In this document: positions 22,174 to 33,378 of the stretch, one piece after another
How positions within the stretch are numbered: the first letter of the stretch is position 1
Layout of the letters: every line of letters starts with the position of its first letter
From: Macrophomina tecta
Taxonomy: Eukaryota > Ascomycota > Dothideomycetes > Botryosphaeriales > Botryosphaeriaceae
Reading direction: 5' to 3'
Assembly (NCBI GenBank): GCA_024180945.1
Contig: JAKSGN010000041.1
Location: 2,108,001-2,172,000, forward strand
Length of the DNA stretch: 64,000 bases
The notes under the pieces: generated by a model
Seen by the model: the letters and a program-made list of their open reading frames with translations, nothing else
Told to the model about the DNA's origin: nothing
Database searches by the model: none
Position numbers and translations under genes: made by a program

Positions 22174-23082
22174 ATGCGACATTTTCGGTGGCACTCTGTT
22201 TGACTCCTTTCGCCCAATGAAGTGTAGTGTCACGCTGACGCCGTCGTTACCAGACCCTGGAAGGCCGCCGATTGGACGTCTTCCGATGACCGCGTGCGCG
22301 GCGGAAAGTCTGAAGTGTGTAATCCGTGATAGGCCAGGCTGTGGGGAAAGGGCTGACAGTAGGCTTAGTCTTATTTCGACATATCTCCGGAGGATCCGGT
22401 AGCCCGATTCTACGGCAAGCTCGACATCAAGACGCTCGGCGGTGCTGGCTTCGCCAGTCAGCGGACCACGGGCGAAAATCGCACATGGAACGTCGACGGC
22501 TATGACGGCATCCAGCTGGAGATCACCAAGTCTGATTGTAAGCAAAATCAAATATTCCGACGCAAAGCTCACGACTCACCCGGGGAATCAGCCAAACGGT
22601 ACACGTTCAACATCAAGAATGAACTCTTACCGCCAGACCCGAATACAGGGAGGGAGCAGAGCACCATCTCGTACGAGCATGATTTTGTTGCCCCATCACC
22701 CAATGCTACGGGGGAAGCCTCTACGGTCTTCATTCCCTGGGATGGCTTCAAGGCTACATACAGGGGCCGTGAGGACCCAGATGCGCCTCCAGTCAATCTT
22801 ACAGATATCAAGAGATTCAGCATCATGATGAGAAGGTATATCGTGCGATATTTCAAATACGAATCCCCATCGCTGATTTGTTACAGTTTCTTTGGTGACC
22901 AAGAGGGCGACTTTTCGCTGTCAATCAAGTCTATTGCCGCTGTGCGCAAGGATTCGGATGATAAAAGCACCCTAGTTTCAGACAAGAGGCGCATCCAATT
23001 TAGCGACCTGGAGAAGGGACTGCTTGATAAACAGGCCGGGGAGATCAAAGCCAGGGTGCGTTGTTTCCAGGGTCAACTGTGA
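22174..23082 (+). CDS. CIA30-domain protein (complex I intermediate-associated 30 / NDUFAF1-like)
   Basis: Exons 22174-22187, 22254-22314, 22369-22537, 22592-22835 and 22887-23082 encode 227 residues. The joins restore conserved family blocks: RPWKAADWTSSDDRVRGGKSE, SYFDISPEDPVARFYG, LGGAGFASQRTTGENRTW, YDGIQLEITKSDSKRYTF and FFGDQEGDFSLSIKSIAA. The first coding exon is 14 nt (MRHFR). CIA30/NDUFAF1 proteins have a galactose-binding-like beta-sandwich and chaperone mitochondrial complex I assembly. This fungal branch lacks an obvious mitochondrial presequence, so its compartment is uncertain. The C-terminus is open: a weak 41-nt intron (23056-23096) would instead extend the protein to 23249 and add a hydrophobic tail. 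Confidence 0.87.
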
Positions 23083-25170
23083 ATAATTGCTAACAGGGCC
23101 ACCGAAAGATGGCTGAATCGTCTGCTGCACGCAGGACGCCCTCGTTTAGCAGAGTGCTGTACGGTACAGCAGCTATCCTTCTCGCCATATGGGTGCTGTA
23201 TCCTGGAACGCCAGGTATGGAATCTAATTGGAGAGCGCCGTTCTCCTAGTGGCGAGCCGACAGCCAACAACTCCTCAATAGACTGGCTCTAATGTTCATG
23301 CTGGAGGCTTGGCGAATAGAGTCAGATGATAAGGGCAACCCGCCATCAAGCCGGCCAGACACGCAGGAAACACGGCGGTGCATGATCGGGGTCGTTTCCT
23401 ACGTCTTAATTGTTTCATAGGATAAAATATTTCTGTGATAAGCAGCATTTGAGTCGCATATGTCTGCCCTGCCAAGATGAGAGGACCTACGCGCTAACTT
23501 CCAGAAAAAAAAGAATGGGACACCGTTTCGGGCATGAATGCATGATCGAGTCTGCAGAACACGTCCGAATCGGGGAAGTATTCGGTCAGGCCTTCCCGCT
23601 CACGGGTCTGGAAGCAAACTTGCAGCCACGGCCTTGCAACGACCCGTCCCCACGGCATGGAGGATCCAGCCCTAAGCACAGCTGAGAGAAGGCAAAACAA
23701 TTTTCCAGCAATTGAACGCCTCGGCATCTTGCCCAATAGCAACTCTTAATGCAGTGCTAACCAACCCCCACGCGACCATGAGGTATACAAGCAGTGAAAG
23801 GAACAAAGGGCACAGGACTGACGGCACGATACTGCACAAGTCGAACGACTGCGGCGACGGAACTGAGACACATGGGAGCGTCATACGAATTTTCGTAATC
23901 ATGCCATTCGACCCACGTCTTCTCGATGGACCAGCCTCGCCCCTCGCGTAGCGGACTTCCAAACCATTCAGCGACAGTAATCAGACTGCACGACTTACAT
24001 GGCTACCATCGGGATTGATCGTCTACGCAGCAGCTCGGTGGGATTCCCACGATGACGACCCACACGGCAGTAGGGCGGGTATATGATTCTCAAGCACAGA
24101 AACAAGCAGCCTGGAAAGCGCCGAGGCAGTTCTGCCAGATACCGGCGCTAGGTCCAGAAAGGGAATAGTCCACCCCTCTAATATCGGGGATCTTAACTAC
24201 GGGAGAGCGTAACTGAAAGGGGAGGCTCCGTGAGTGGCCCGTCACCGTCGACAAATCTTTCACAACGTCTGGAGGGTGGCATTGGCTTCTCCGCCACTGG
24301 CAACTTGTCAGATGACGCACTTCTATCGCCCAGCAGCGGCAGCAGGCAGCCTGCGCCGTTCTGGGCGGCTACAGCGCGCACAAGGTGCTGGCCCCGCTCG
24401 TATCAACACCACCGTCGGCCCGTCTGTCCGGGAGAGGTTCGCCTGGCAGCGGCGACAAGGAAGAGGTTGAGCAGTGAGACATTGAAACGCACCAGGGAAG
24501 AAATCCAGCAAAAGTAAAGCGTCGCTGCTGTCTGCGAACAGAGGGTGGTGTGGTCGGCCCCTGCAAAGGCTGGCGGCGGGTGGGCTCACCTATCCTTGCA
24601 CGATCACCGCCTGAGCACGCCAACAGAGGTCCCTGCAGCCCGGAGCCCACCCTCTCACCAGCCCGCTGTGGAACTGGTGCGGGAATCCAGATGAGAAAGC
24701 GATTGCTTGGATCCACTTCTCTTTCACCGGTGTTACGGACGTACCTGGTTTCTGCCCAGGTAGTCCGCAGTAGTTGCTGCAAGATGTCTCGTTTCCTTTT
24801 TCTTCTTTTCAATCCTACCACTCCTCTGTTCTTTCCTTGCCTCCCACCGCGTCCGATCCACCGGGGTCCCCTTCGCGCAGTTAATCTTCCTGGATCTACG
24901 GGGTTGACGCACCGCCGCGCCTCCTGTGCTTTTGCCTTCAACTTATCGTGAACCCCTCGACCACGCTTCGTCATACGTACAGGCGCCTCATTTTCGGAAC
25001 GTACCAATCCCTGCCCACCTGCGTTGACTGCCGGCCTTGCAGATCGCCATCCACCAATTGTCCCAACCGGGACTCTTCCTTGCGCGTTCGTGGTCAGGCT
25101 GCGCGAATAAGCAAACCGGTCTTTGGAAAGGATCAACCCACGCGCCAAGACACACCACTGCATTAAGCAC
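23083..25170. other. Intergenic, promoter side of the MFS drug transporter
   Basis: About 2 kb with no credible gene. The first 170 bp may belong to an alternative 3' exon of the CIA30 gene. The rest has only short chance frames; the last 600 bp should hold the transporter promoter and 5' UTR. Confidence 0.5.
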
Positions 25171-27706
25171 ATGATGGCGGAGGAGAAGAAAGACTCTGTA
25201 GTGGCGTCGGCCGTGGACGTCGAGTCTGGCCAGGGACCCAGGCCGATCCCGCATTGGAAGCTTGTCGCCGATCAGGCGCTGGTGACGCCCGAGGTGCTGA
25301 ATTGGAAATACGACGGCAGTGGCACCGCAGAGGACCCGTTTGTCGTCAAGTGGATCGAAAACGACCCAAGGAACCCGATGGCCTGGTCCAAGACGTACAA
25401 GTACTGCATCAGTGTTACGATGGCGCTGGCGACGCTCGCCGTGGCTTTTTGCTCGAGCGCGTACTCCGGAGGTAAGCTGTGCCAGGGTTGGTTGGTTGGT
25501 TGGTTGGTTGGCTGGCTGGCTGGTGCTGCTGCTGCTGCATTTTCCTGTTCAGGCTTTTCTGTTGTTTGGAGCGCGGGCTGATGATTGGCATGTGAAGAGT
25601 TGACCGGTCTGGTGCTCGGATTTGGCATGAGCCAGGAGGTTGCCACGCTGGGCATGTCCTTCTTCGTTTTGGGATTCGCGCTGGGCCCGCTGCTGTGGGC
25701 TCCATTCAGTGAGCTCTACGGCCGCCAGATCCTGTTCACCATTACCTTTGGTGCTTTTACCTTCTTTAATGCGGGCGGTGCGGGCGCGCAGAACACGGAG
25801 ACGGTCCTCATCCTGCGGTTCTTTGCGGGGTCTTTCGGATCCTCGCCGCTGACCAATGCAGGTGGTGTAATTGCTGACATGTTCAATGCGAAGGAACGTG
25901 GCCTTTGCATGAGCATTTTCAGGTGAGTTCGTGATTCTCTCCCACTACGAATTGTGCCCTGTGACATCTACGAGTCCATGCATGAACAATGCAACAGAGG
26001 CGCCTGAGGCATTGTGGGCGTTTGGAGCATCCTGTGGAATGTGGAGAGTGCAGATGACCGCGGACTCGTTAGCTCCAGAGCCTCATGGCCCGGATATGCT
26101 CATACTGCAACGCTTCTTGGCGGAATCACACCGAGCTCTGTATTAGCTCACGGACGGGCTGGTGTGTATTTGGTCGACTAACTTGTGAGCAGTCTTGCCC
26201 CTTTCATGGGACCCGTCCTGGGACCCATCGTCGGAGGCTTCCTTGGCCAGGCTGAAGGCTGGCGCTGGATCGAGGGTCTCATGGCCATCTTCTCGGGAGT
26301 CCTGTGGATAGCCGGCACGCTTTTCATCCCCGAGACATACGCTCCCGTCCTCCTGAAGAAGCGCGCTGCAAAGCTCTCTCAAATGACAGGAAAGGTGTAC
26401 CTCAGTCAGGCAGAGATCCGCCAGGGTCCCGTCACGCTCAGGGAAGCCTTGTCTACTAGCTTGTCCCGACCCTGGATCCTGCTGTTCAAGGAGCCGATTG
26501 TGCTCCTCTTAACTATCTACCTCGGCGTCATCTACGGTACGCTGTACATGCTGTTCGGCGCCTACCCGATCGTGTACCAGATCCACCGCGGCTGGAGTTC
26601 GGGAATCGCAGGCCTGCCGTTCATCGGGGTTGCAATCGGAATGGTGGGATCGGTTGTATACACTATTTTCTTCGACGATAAGCGGTACCAGCGAAATGTG
26701 GAAGAACATGACGGATATGCGCCGCCCGAAGCGCGTCTTCCGCCTTGCCTGCTCGGCGGCGTCATTCTGCCGTTGGGATTGTTCGTCTAGCCATCCCCTA
26801 ATGCTTGTGGGAAAAGACGCTGATGCGAATGCTCGTAGGTTCTGGTTCAGCTGGACGAATTCGCCGTCGTTGCCTTGGCAGGCGAGCGTCGCTGCTGGTA
26901 TTCCGTTCGGCTTTTCGATGGTCCTGATCTTCCTTTCAGTGATGAACTACTTGATTGACAGTTATACAATCTTTGCGGCGTCCGTGCTAGCGGCGAACTC
27001 TGTTCTGCGATCCGTGTTTGGTGCAGCTTTCCCGCTGTTCACGAAGCAGGTGAGAATCCCACGCCCAGTCCAATCGTACGACCGGCATAAGCAGAGTGCT
27101 GACCAGTGGCCCAGATGTACGCAAGCTTAGGTCAGTAGAGCTCCCTTTGCGACGCTACCGGTCCTGATCGACGTCCCCTCACGACACCCTCAAGACGGGT
27201 TGGAAGACGCGTCGTGTGGATCGGATCTCATAATCGACCGCAGATCGTGATGATCGCTAACAAAGGTTGCAGGCATCCACTGGGCATCTTCCGTTCCTGC
27301 GTTCTTGGCGCTTGCGTGTCTGCCCTTCCCTTTCCTCTTCTACAAGTACGGCGGACGGATCCGGATGAAGTGCAAGTACGCAGCCGAGGCAGATGCCTTC
27401 ATGCGGAGCCTGCGAGAGTCGGCGGCTGTGACGGCCGCTGAGGTGGAGACGACGAGCAGCAAGGAGGCAGAGGCAGAGGCAGAGGCAGAGGACAAGGCGG
27501 AAACGCGCAGCGGCAGCGGAGCGAGCGAAGAGGGAGAGGAACGCCGATTCGAAAGGATCAAGACGGGTCACTCGGTGGCGACGCAGAGAGACGTGCCGCT
27601 CTACGAGGAAAGCCCCTTCGAGATCGACCGCGTGCACACGAAGGAGTCGTTCCGCTCGGGCAGACCGAAGACGGAGAGCTTGGCAAGGAAGATGAGCAGG
27701 AAGTAG
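25171..27706 (+). CDS. MFS transporter, DHA1 drug:H+ antiporter family
   Basis: Exons 25171-25471, 25598-25922, 26193-26780, 26839-27049, 27115-27130 and 27273-27706 encode 624 residues with 12 predicted helices. Family signatures include [20 protein letters not shown] and [14 protein letters not shown] (motif A), [17 protein letters not shown], and [16 protein letters not shown] (motif C, antiporter type). A 16-nt microexon encodes MYASLG, and the join to [14 protein letters not shown] is conserved. The group exports azoles, polyamines, cycloheximide and other small molecules across the plasma membrane; the substrate here is unknown. The C-terminal tail is unusually long and acidic, with Glu-Ala repeats around residue 545. 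Intron 1 (126 nt) is microsatellite-filled and intron 2 (270 nt) is long for this genome. Confidence 0.92.
25487..25538. repeat. Compound microsatellite (TTGG)n(CTGG)n(TGC)n in an intron
   Basis: Consecutive TTGG, CTGG and TGC repeats within intron 1 of the MFS transporter, directly after the donor region. Confidence 0.9.
27473..27493 (+). repeat. Coding hexanucleotide GAGGCA repeat
   Basis: Three to four copies of a six-base unit encoding alternating Glu and Ala in the cytosolic tail of the MFS transporter. Confidence 0.75.
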
Positions 27707-28294
27707 TGGGCATGATGCCTTGTGGCAATAAGAGGCCGAGAGGGGCGTCACAGCCAGGCACGCATTGTGCGTCAGTCGGCAGGTGGAGAGACGCCCGGGC
27801 AGGGGCTCCGGCTTGGAAGCCAGCAGAGGGTTGCTCGTGTGTTTGGCATGTCGTATACAGCAATGCAGCAAATAACGGGGCATGGACGTCTTCTCCAGCC
27901 GGCCGGCCAGTGGCTCGCATCCTCCAATGGCGGGAGGGGGTGGGCGCGCAGCCCCCTTTCGAGCAGTGGATTGACCCGTCCTTAGCCCCATGGGGAGCGC
28001 CAAGATCTGCGGCAAGCTGCTGGTTCGCGGCGGTGCAGGCGCGGGCCGTTTCATCTCGCGCGAACGAGCAGCAGGGAGCCGCTGCCAAACACCCCGTCCC
28101 TCCGTGCCTCTTCGTCCTCTCCCTACACTCCTCGCAACCTCACCCACGTCGCTCTTTCTGGCCGAAGCTCCGCACTCCGAGTGCGCGCCGTTCCTTTCGA
28201 GACTGCCACTTATTAGCTGCACCGTCCCCGCTGCCCGTCGTTCCCGCGTCTTCCTCCACCTTCAAAGATACCTGGTCGCCGCAACCACTCCAAC
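27707..28294. other. Intergenic MFS transporter to GH17
   Basis: 588 bp with no gene. The right end is pyrimidine-rich directly before the GH17 start, as is common in strongly expressed fungal promoters. Confidence 0.5.
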
Positions 28295-29368
28295 ATGCGC
28301 CTTTCCACCCTCCTTCCCGCCGCCGCCCTGGCCATCGCCCCCGCCGCCGCCTCGGGCACTCTGGGCTTCTCGCTGGGCACCAAGCTCGCCGACGGCAGCT
28401 GCAAGTACCAGGCCGACTACGAGAAGGACTTCGACGCCATTTCCAAGGCCACCGGCAGCAAGCTGGTCCGCGGCTACTCGGCCTCGGACTGCAACTGCGC
28501 CAAGGAGATCCTGCCCGCCGCGAAGGCCAAGGGCTTCCAGGTCGTCCTCGCCGTGTGGTGCGTGCGCCCCCGTCTCTCGGTTTAAGCATGCCGTATAAGG
28601 TTGTTTTCCAGGTGGAGCCCATGACGCTGACGCGCAAGCACTTTCGTCCCGTAACAGGCCCGATGTCGACGAGTCTCTCGAGGCCGACAAGAAGGCCCTC
28701 AAGACCTACGCGACCGACGAGTACGCCGACCAGATCTACGCCGTGACCATCGGCTCCGAGACGCTCTACCGCGGCAATTTCACCGGCGAGGAGCTGCTCG
28801 ACAAGATCAACGACGTGCGCACCGTCCTGCCCAAGGGCTGCAAGGTCGGCACCGCCGACTCGTGGAACAAGTGGGCCGACGGCACTGGTGACGCGGTCGT
28901 CAAGGGCGGCGTCGACCTCATCCTCGCCAACGCCTTCGCCTACTGGCAGGGCCAGGACATCAAGAACGCCTCCGCCACCTACTTCGAGGATATGGCTCGC
29001 GCCATTGAGCACATCCAGGACGTTGCTGGCGGCCCCGACAAGGCTCCCGAGATCTGGAACGGCGAGACTGGCTGGCCCACCGATGGTACGTAGTATGCAT
29101 CTCCGTTTCGAAACGCATGTGTGTTAACTCCAAACCAGGCGGCTCTGACTACGAGGACGCCAAGGCCGGCACGGACATTGCTAAGACCTACTACCACGAG
29201 GCCGTCTGCGGTGCGCTCAAGTGGGGCGTCAACGCTTTCTACTTTGAGGCCTTCGACGAGCCTTGGAAGCCTCACGCGATCGGTGACTCTGGTGCCGCCG
29301 GTGACGAGACCAAGTGGGGAGCCATGACCGCTGATCGCCGGGTCAAGTTCGACCTCAAGTGCAAATAG
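28295..29368 (+). CDS. Secreted GH17 beta-1,3-glucanase/glucanosyltransferase, Bgl2-like
   Basis: Cell-wall enzyme acting on beta-1,3-glucan, by hydrolysis or transglycosylation. Exons 28295-28557, 28658-29085 and 29139-29368 encode 306 residues, the usual length for Bgl2. A signal peptide (MRLSTLLPAAALAIAPAAASG) leads into mature GTLGFSLGTKLADGSC. The acid/base glutamate is E122 in IGSETLYRG and the nucleophile is E224 in NGETGWPTDG. The conserved end (AFYFEAFDEPWK... WGAMTADRRVKFDLKCK) is intact, and no GPI or carbohydrate-binding domain follows. The join at the second splice completes the GWPTDGGSDY block. Codon third positions are very GC-rich, consistent with high expression. Confidence 0.95.
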
Positions 29369-30936
29369 ACGAGCTGTGTTCGTGTGGATGAGATTCCACT
29401 AATTCACTTAGACTTTTTTTGTGTCTTGCATTGGGCTGCGAGGTTTTACTTCTGCTAGGCGAACTATTATTACCTGATATCCTATGGCTGTTTGGGGAAA
29501 GGAATTGATTGAGAGATTGAGAGACCCGAAACAATGGGTTCTGGTGTTGGATTACAGCCACTTCTTCTCCTAGACCGTCTGTGATTCCTTGACTAGAATT
29601 CTGATACCTGAAGATCAACTTTTTGCTTCTTCTTCGCTGGTATCGTCACCGTTGGTCTTAGATCCTGTCGCCACGCGATTCGGATAATTCATACTTTGAC
29701 GTGCGGTTTTCTTCGTCTTTTTTTTTTTTTTTTTTTTTTTTCATATTTGCGCCATGTGGGGTGGATTCTCAACGTGCTTGCGCACTTCCGATGCGTCCTG
29801 GTTCTGGTACTTATGCTATGCTAGCTGCAGTAACGAGCAAGCGTAATGTCCTGAGATACGGCGTCTGAAGTATGGCGTAGGATTACCCCTCCGTGGTTCC
29901 ATTGCTCCCAGGAGATACTTAGGATCCGCCTTCTCTTCAACTCAATGTTCTCGTCAGCGGCATCCCTGGTAGATTGTTCTTCCGTACCGCCAAGTTAAAC
30001 TCAAACTAGTTGCTCCGTTTCCATATTTAAACCACAGCCGCTGATACCCGCTGACTGCGTATCATCGTACTGTCACCGTCATTACGCTTCCAGGTAATTC
30101 AGAGGCAACCTATCATTGCCGCAATCCTAGGCGAGAACTCCCATTAATCTCTGGTATCTCCGGTTCTCAGCCCTAATGGTAATATTTCTGGGTGTTTCAG
30201 ATGCATCATGAACTGCAGAGGTCACTGACTACTGCTCCTGATGTGTACAAAGGCCTTTTCCCCGAAATCCTTGAGGGATTATACGCAGACTGCTGTGGCT
30301 TTGTGATAACGAGTTTCAAACCTGGAAATACCATAGCGGTTTTTAGAAGCGTACAACTCCGGCTTGTTTCGAGATGGTGTGAAATCAATTGTTCACCGAC
30401 TGCAAGGTGGAATCGCCTATGCATAGAAAATTGGCGGACTTGAAAGAAGAGGAGTCCGATGAATTATTCGGAAATGAAGGAACCAAAGGGCACTACCCTA
30501 ACTTCCACACGGTTAGGTGGGAAAGGGACACAATGTATGCATCATCACCGGTGCTCCCGATGGATATGAGCATTCTGAGTTAACTCCTTTCCGACGGGCG
30601 CCGTGTCGGTACTTGATCGACATTACATGTTGGTCTTCCACCAATGTCACAAACTCTATGCGTATTATTTGTCAACGTACTACCTCGACTCTGGGTTATC
30701 CAGGGCCCGATGGACATAAGAGAGTGAAAATGTGGGATTTGATTATGATCGGCTATCTACAACCATGCAAAAGTCACTCTTGCACCAAGTAGAATGCCCG
30801 TAGCTCCCACAAGCAAAGAACCAAAAAAAAAGGCCAGGAAGTGTTGAACTAGTTCGATTTATTGGGCCATGGCTACTCTATATCAGCCAAAATCAGTTCT
30901 CGTTGGATACATTGCCACATGACATACCGAATAATC
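29369..30936. other. AT-richer gene-poor stretch
   Basis: GH17 3' flank including a 24-T run at 29718-29741, then about 1.1 kb with only short frames (such as 30192-30443 and 30517-30792) that show no domain, signal peptide or splice structure. No transposon feature was recognised. Confidence 0.5.
29718..29741 (+). repeat. 24-nt poly-T tract downstream of GH17
   Basis: The longest homopolymer in the window, 350 bp beyond the GH17 stop, T in the sense strand. Confidence 0.9.
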
Positions 30937-31383
30937 TCAGGCCCAATGGTAAGGCTGTGTGCTAACACTGCAGTAATCGTCCGCGTTCCAGAGGTTGAAG
31001 CCGGGAGGCCAGAACTGCCTGTTATTGCGAACCTTCGTCCAGCCAGGCGACTGTTGTTGATTCCTGCACTGACAGGCGAGCAGTGGAACCAGTTGACTGT
31101 CGGTATAGCACGCACGACATCCAGTAGGGTTGTACAGCGTGTTGCAGTCGGAGTTGCAGCCAGGGGCAGGCCAGAGTGTCTGCTGAGGGCAGTTGAAGTT
31201 GAAGCAGGCATTGCACCCCGTCGTGCCGAATCCGCCGTTGTCGTCCGGTCGGGACAGAATCCTGGGGTCAAAGGGATAGGTCTTACCCCATGGGTTGTTG
31301 GGATCGGCTTCAGGCTCTGGGGCAGGAGCAGCCATGGAAAGGGCGGCGGCCAGGAGGGTGAGAATGCTGAGGCTTGACTTCAT
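30937..31383 (-). CDS. Small secreted cysteine-rich protein (effector-like), unknown family
   Basis: Intronless gene of 148 codons. A clear signal peptide (MKSSLSILTLLAAALSMAAPA) is followed by a short acidic, possibly processed stretch (EPEADPNNP). The mature part has ten cysteines, including two C-x2-C pairs (CNAC, CRAC), an N-C-x10-C-x3-C run and a C-x-C pair, enough for five disulfides. It ends in an aromatic/Gly/Pro-rich tail (FWPPGFNLWNADDYC). I recognise no family. Size, secretion signal and cysteine content fit the class that includes apoplastic effectors, antimicrobial proteins and surface proteins. It is the only credible gene in 4 kb of AT-richer DNA. Confidence 0.78.
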   Translation of the reverse strand: MKSSLSILTLLAAALSMAAPAPEPEADPNNPWGKTYPFDPRILSRPDDNGGFGTTGCNACFNFNCPQQTLWPAPGCNSDCNTLYNPTGCRACYTDSQLVPLLACQCRNQQQSPGWTKVRNNRQFWPPGFNLWNADDYCSVSTQPYHWA

Positions 31384-33378
31384 CTTAAGTGTTGTGGTGA
31401 TTGGAGAACAAAATGAGGAGAGTGGGGAAGTTAAAGAATTGTTCAGCTGATCCGCTTAATACTGGTCAAGACGACCTATTGTCGAGAGAAATGATGACTT
31501 TTATATGTTTGTCTTGAATGGCTCTTAAAATATCCTACCCTTTACTAATGCAGACGGGAAGCACACCTCTCCACTCAGCTAGCTGCCAACAGGTCCGGAG
31601 AGTAACGGTTGCCAAGCTAATTCTTCTTTGCCTTCTTATTTTGGGCTAAAAGCTAAGTATTACTGGAAAAGGCTAAAACAAAAGCGGGGAGCGAGTTTAT
31701 AACGCTATCATGGAAGGGTTATGCCGGGCTCGTTAGCATTTGAAGCTAAAAGTGTAACATGACAATCAAGGTGCATACGCGGGCTGGCCGTAAATCCGAC
31801 TCAGCGCTCATGCGACTGTCTTTCCAGCACCATCTTGATTTACGTTTAGACTGGCAGATCAAATGAACATTCGAAAGGGCTAAAAGGTCTTCCGCGGGTT
31901 TAGAGCTCATGCCAGTCATAGCACGCATGCCCAGAAATAGGTATCCGTACTACGTTGAAAGAAAGTTGGCTATGCGAAAGGTACTAATATTGCGGCAAGT
32001 CACTCAGGACCAAAACTTTGGAGAAAATCTTACACATGCACCCTGATTTGTACAACGTAGATGTCATCGGCACCGAAGCGAAGTGGCGTTGTCCGGGGGC
32101 AGTGCTGCAGCTGTGCCGGAAGCACACTACAGGTGCTAGTCTGATACTCCCCAAGACCGCGCTCGCTCCGCCACACTTTGAAACCTTGTCTGGGTCTTAT
32201 AACGGAGAAGCTGTCTTGTGCAACATGGAGATTTACTGACACTGGCTAAGACTAAATCAGTAAAGAGTGTCTTCGGGACTCTCCATGCAGCCACGGACAA
32301 GAGAGATCGGAGATGTTCAAGTGCATCTGGAGTGCAGGAACCACAGGTTTGGACACGCTGAAGCAGACTCCTCGCACCCCACATCGCTAAAATCAAATGG
32401 CGATGCCTCTATGTCATAGACCAAAGGCTGTTCTCTCAGTGATTGAATATTGCCCAGATTGGGTTGAACTAACTAGTGGTACACTGAACTGAAAGAGGTC
32501 TAGACAGTGATGGACCTCATCGATCCTGGGTGTAGATCTTGCACTGAGCCTAGTGATTGGATGGTACCATTGCCTATTTCGGAATGATCCAGCGGAAGCG
32601 TGGGGCAAAGCAGTTCAGGCAGTCAATGGAACTTCGCGGAAACTTTGGTCCGGCAGCGGCGGATGATTGGCATCTGTTATTGTGAAAAGCATAATGGCAG
32701 ATCGAACCACTCCTAACCAAAAAGAACGTGCGCCTATTCTTAGCAGCATGGGAAGTCTCATCCCTCGGCGCATTGAGCTAAGTGCTTGACAGATGTCGGC
32801 AAATTCTGTTATATGGCTTTGTTATTTTCTGAGACGAGCGTAGTGGCTTCGCGGCTCCAAAATCTTGATGTATCAGCCCCCTGTGGAGACAAGAGGGACA
32901 TGTGGGATTCAACCGAGAACAATTTCGGCGCTGGGGCCATCGCAGAGATTCTATATGTGAGCGGACTCACCTGTGGAAGGCCTTATGGACATCCAACTTC
33001 ATGCCATGTCTGCGGGGGAGTGATGCTGGTCAAGTGGCTAGCGAAAACTTATACAAACGTACTCTCTTGGTTCCGTGGTGACCGCAAGGCTTCAGAATAC
33101 TTTTGCGGCAGCGTCTTCCTACGCATTCAAATATATTAGACCATGCTTATGTTAAACCGAATACGAATAGGAGACGGAATCATGGTGCCCTTTGCCATCG
33201 ACATCAGTCCATGGCAGTCCAATGAGCACGGCTATCAGTGAGCCAGTGAACGAACCACTCAATCGATGATAGCATTTCGTCCAGCATTGTAGGAACAACA
33301 TCCAAACGCTTCCGAATGCATGACCAAAACTCGCCAAAACTTAACCCCCCTAGCATAGCCCTGAAATTTCCTACAAAG
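31384..33378. other. AT-richer gene-free stretch
   Basis: Contains the promoter of the secreted protein gene (first few hundred bases) and then roughly 1.6 kb with short frames only, for example 32786-33139, which has scattered cysteines but no signal peptide or family. No inverted or direct terminal repeats were noticed. Confidence 0.5.

Noticed and set aside
28140..29012. 290-codon minus-strand frame opposite the GH17 gene
   Set aside because: Antisense shadow of GC-rich third codon positions.
30192..30792. Short plus-strand frames in the gene-poor patch
   Set aside because: No signal peptide, family or introns; ordinary for AT-rich DNA.
32786..33139. 117-codon frame with several cysteines, considered as a second secreted protein
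   Set aside because: It lacks a signal peptide and has a weak start context; cysteines are unevenly placed.
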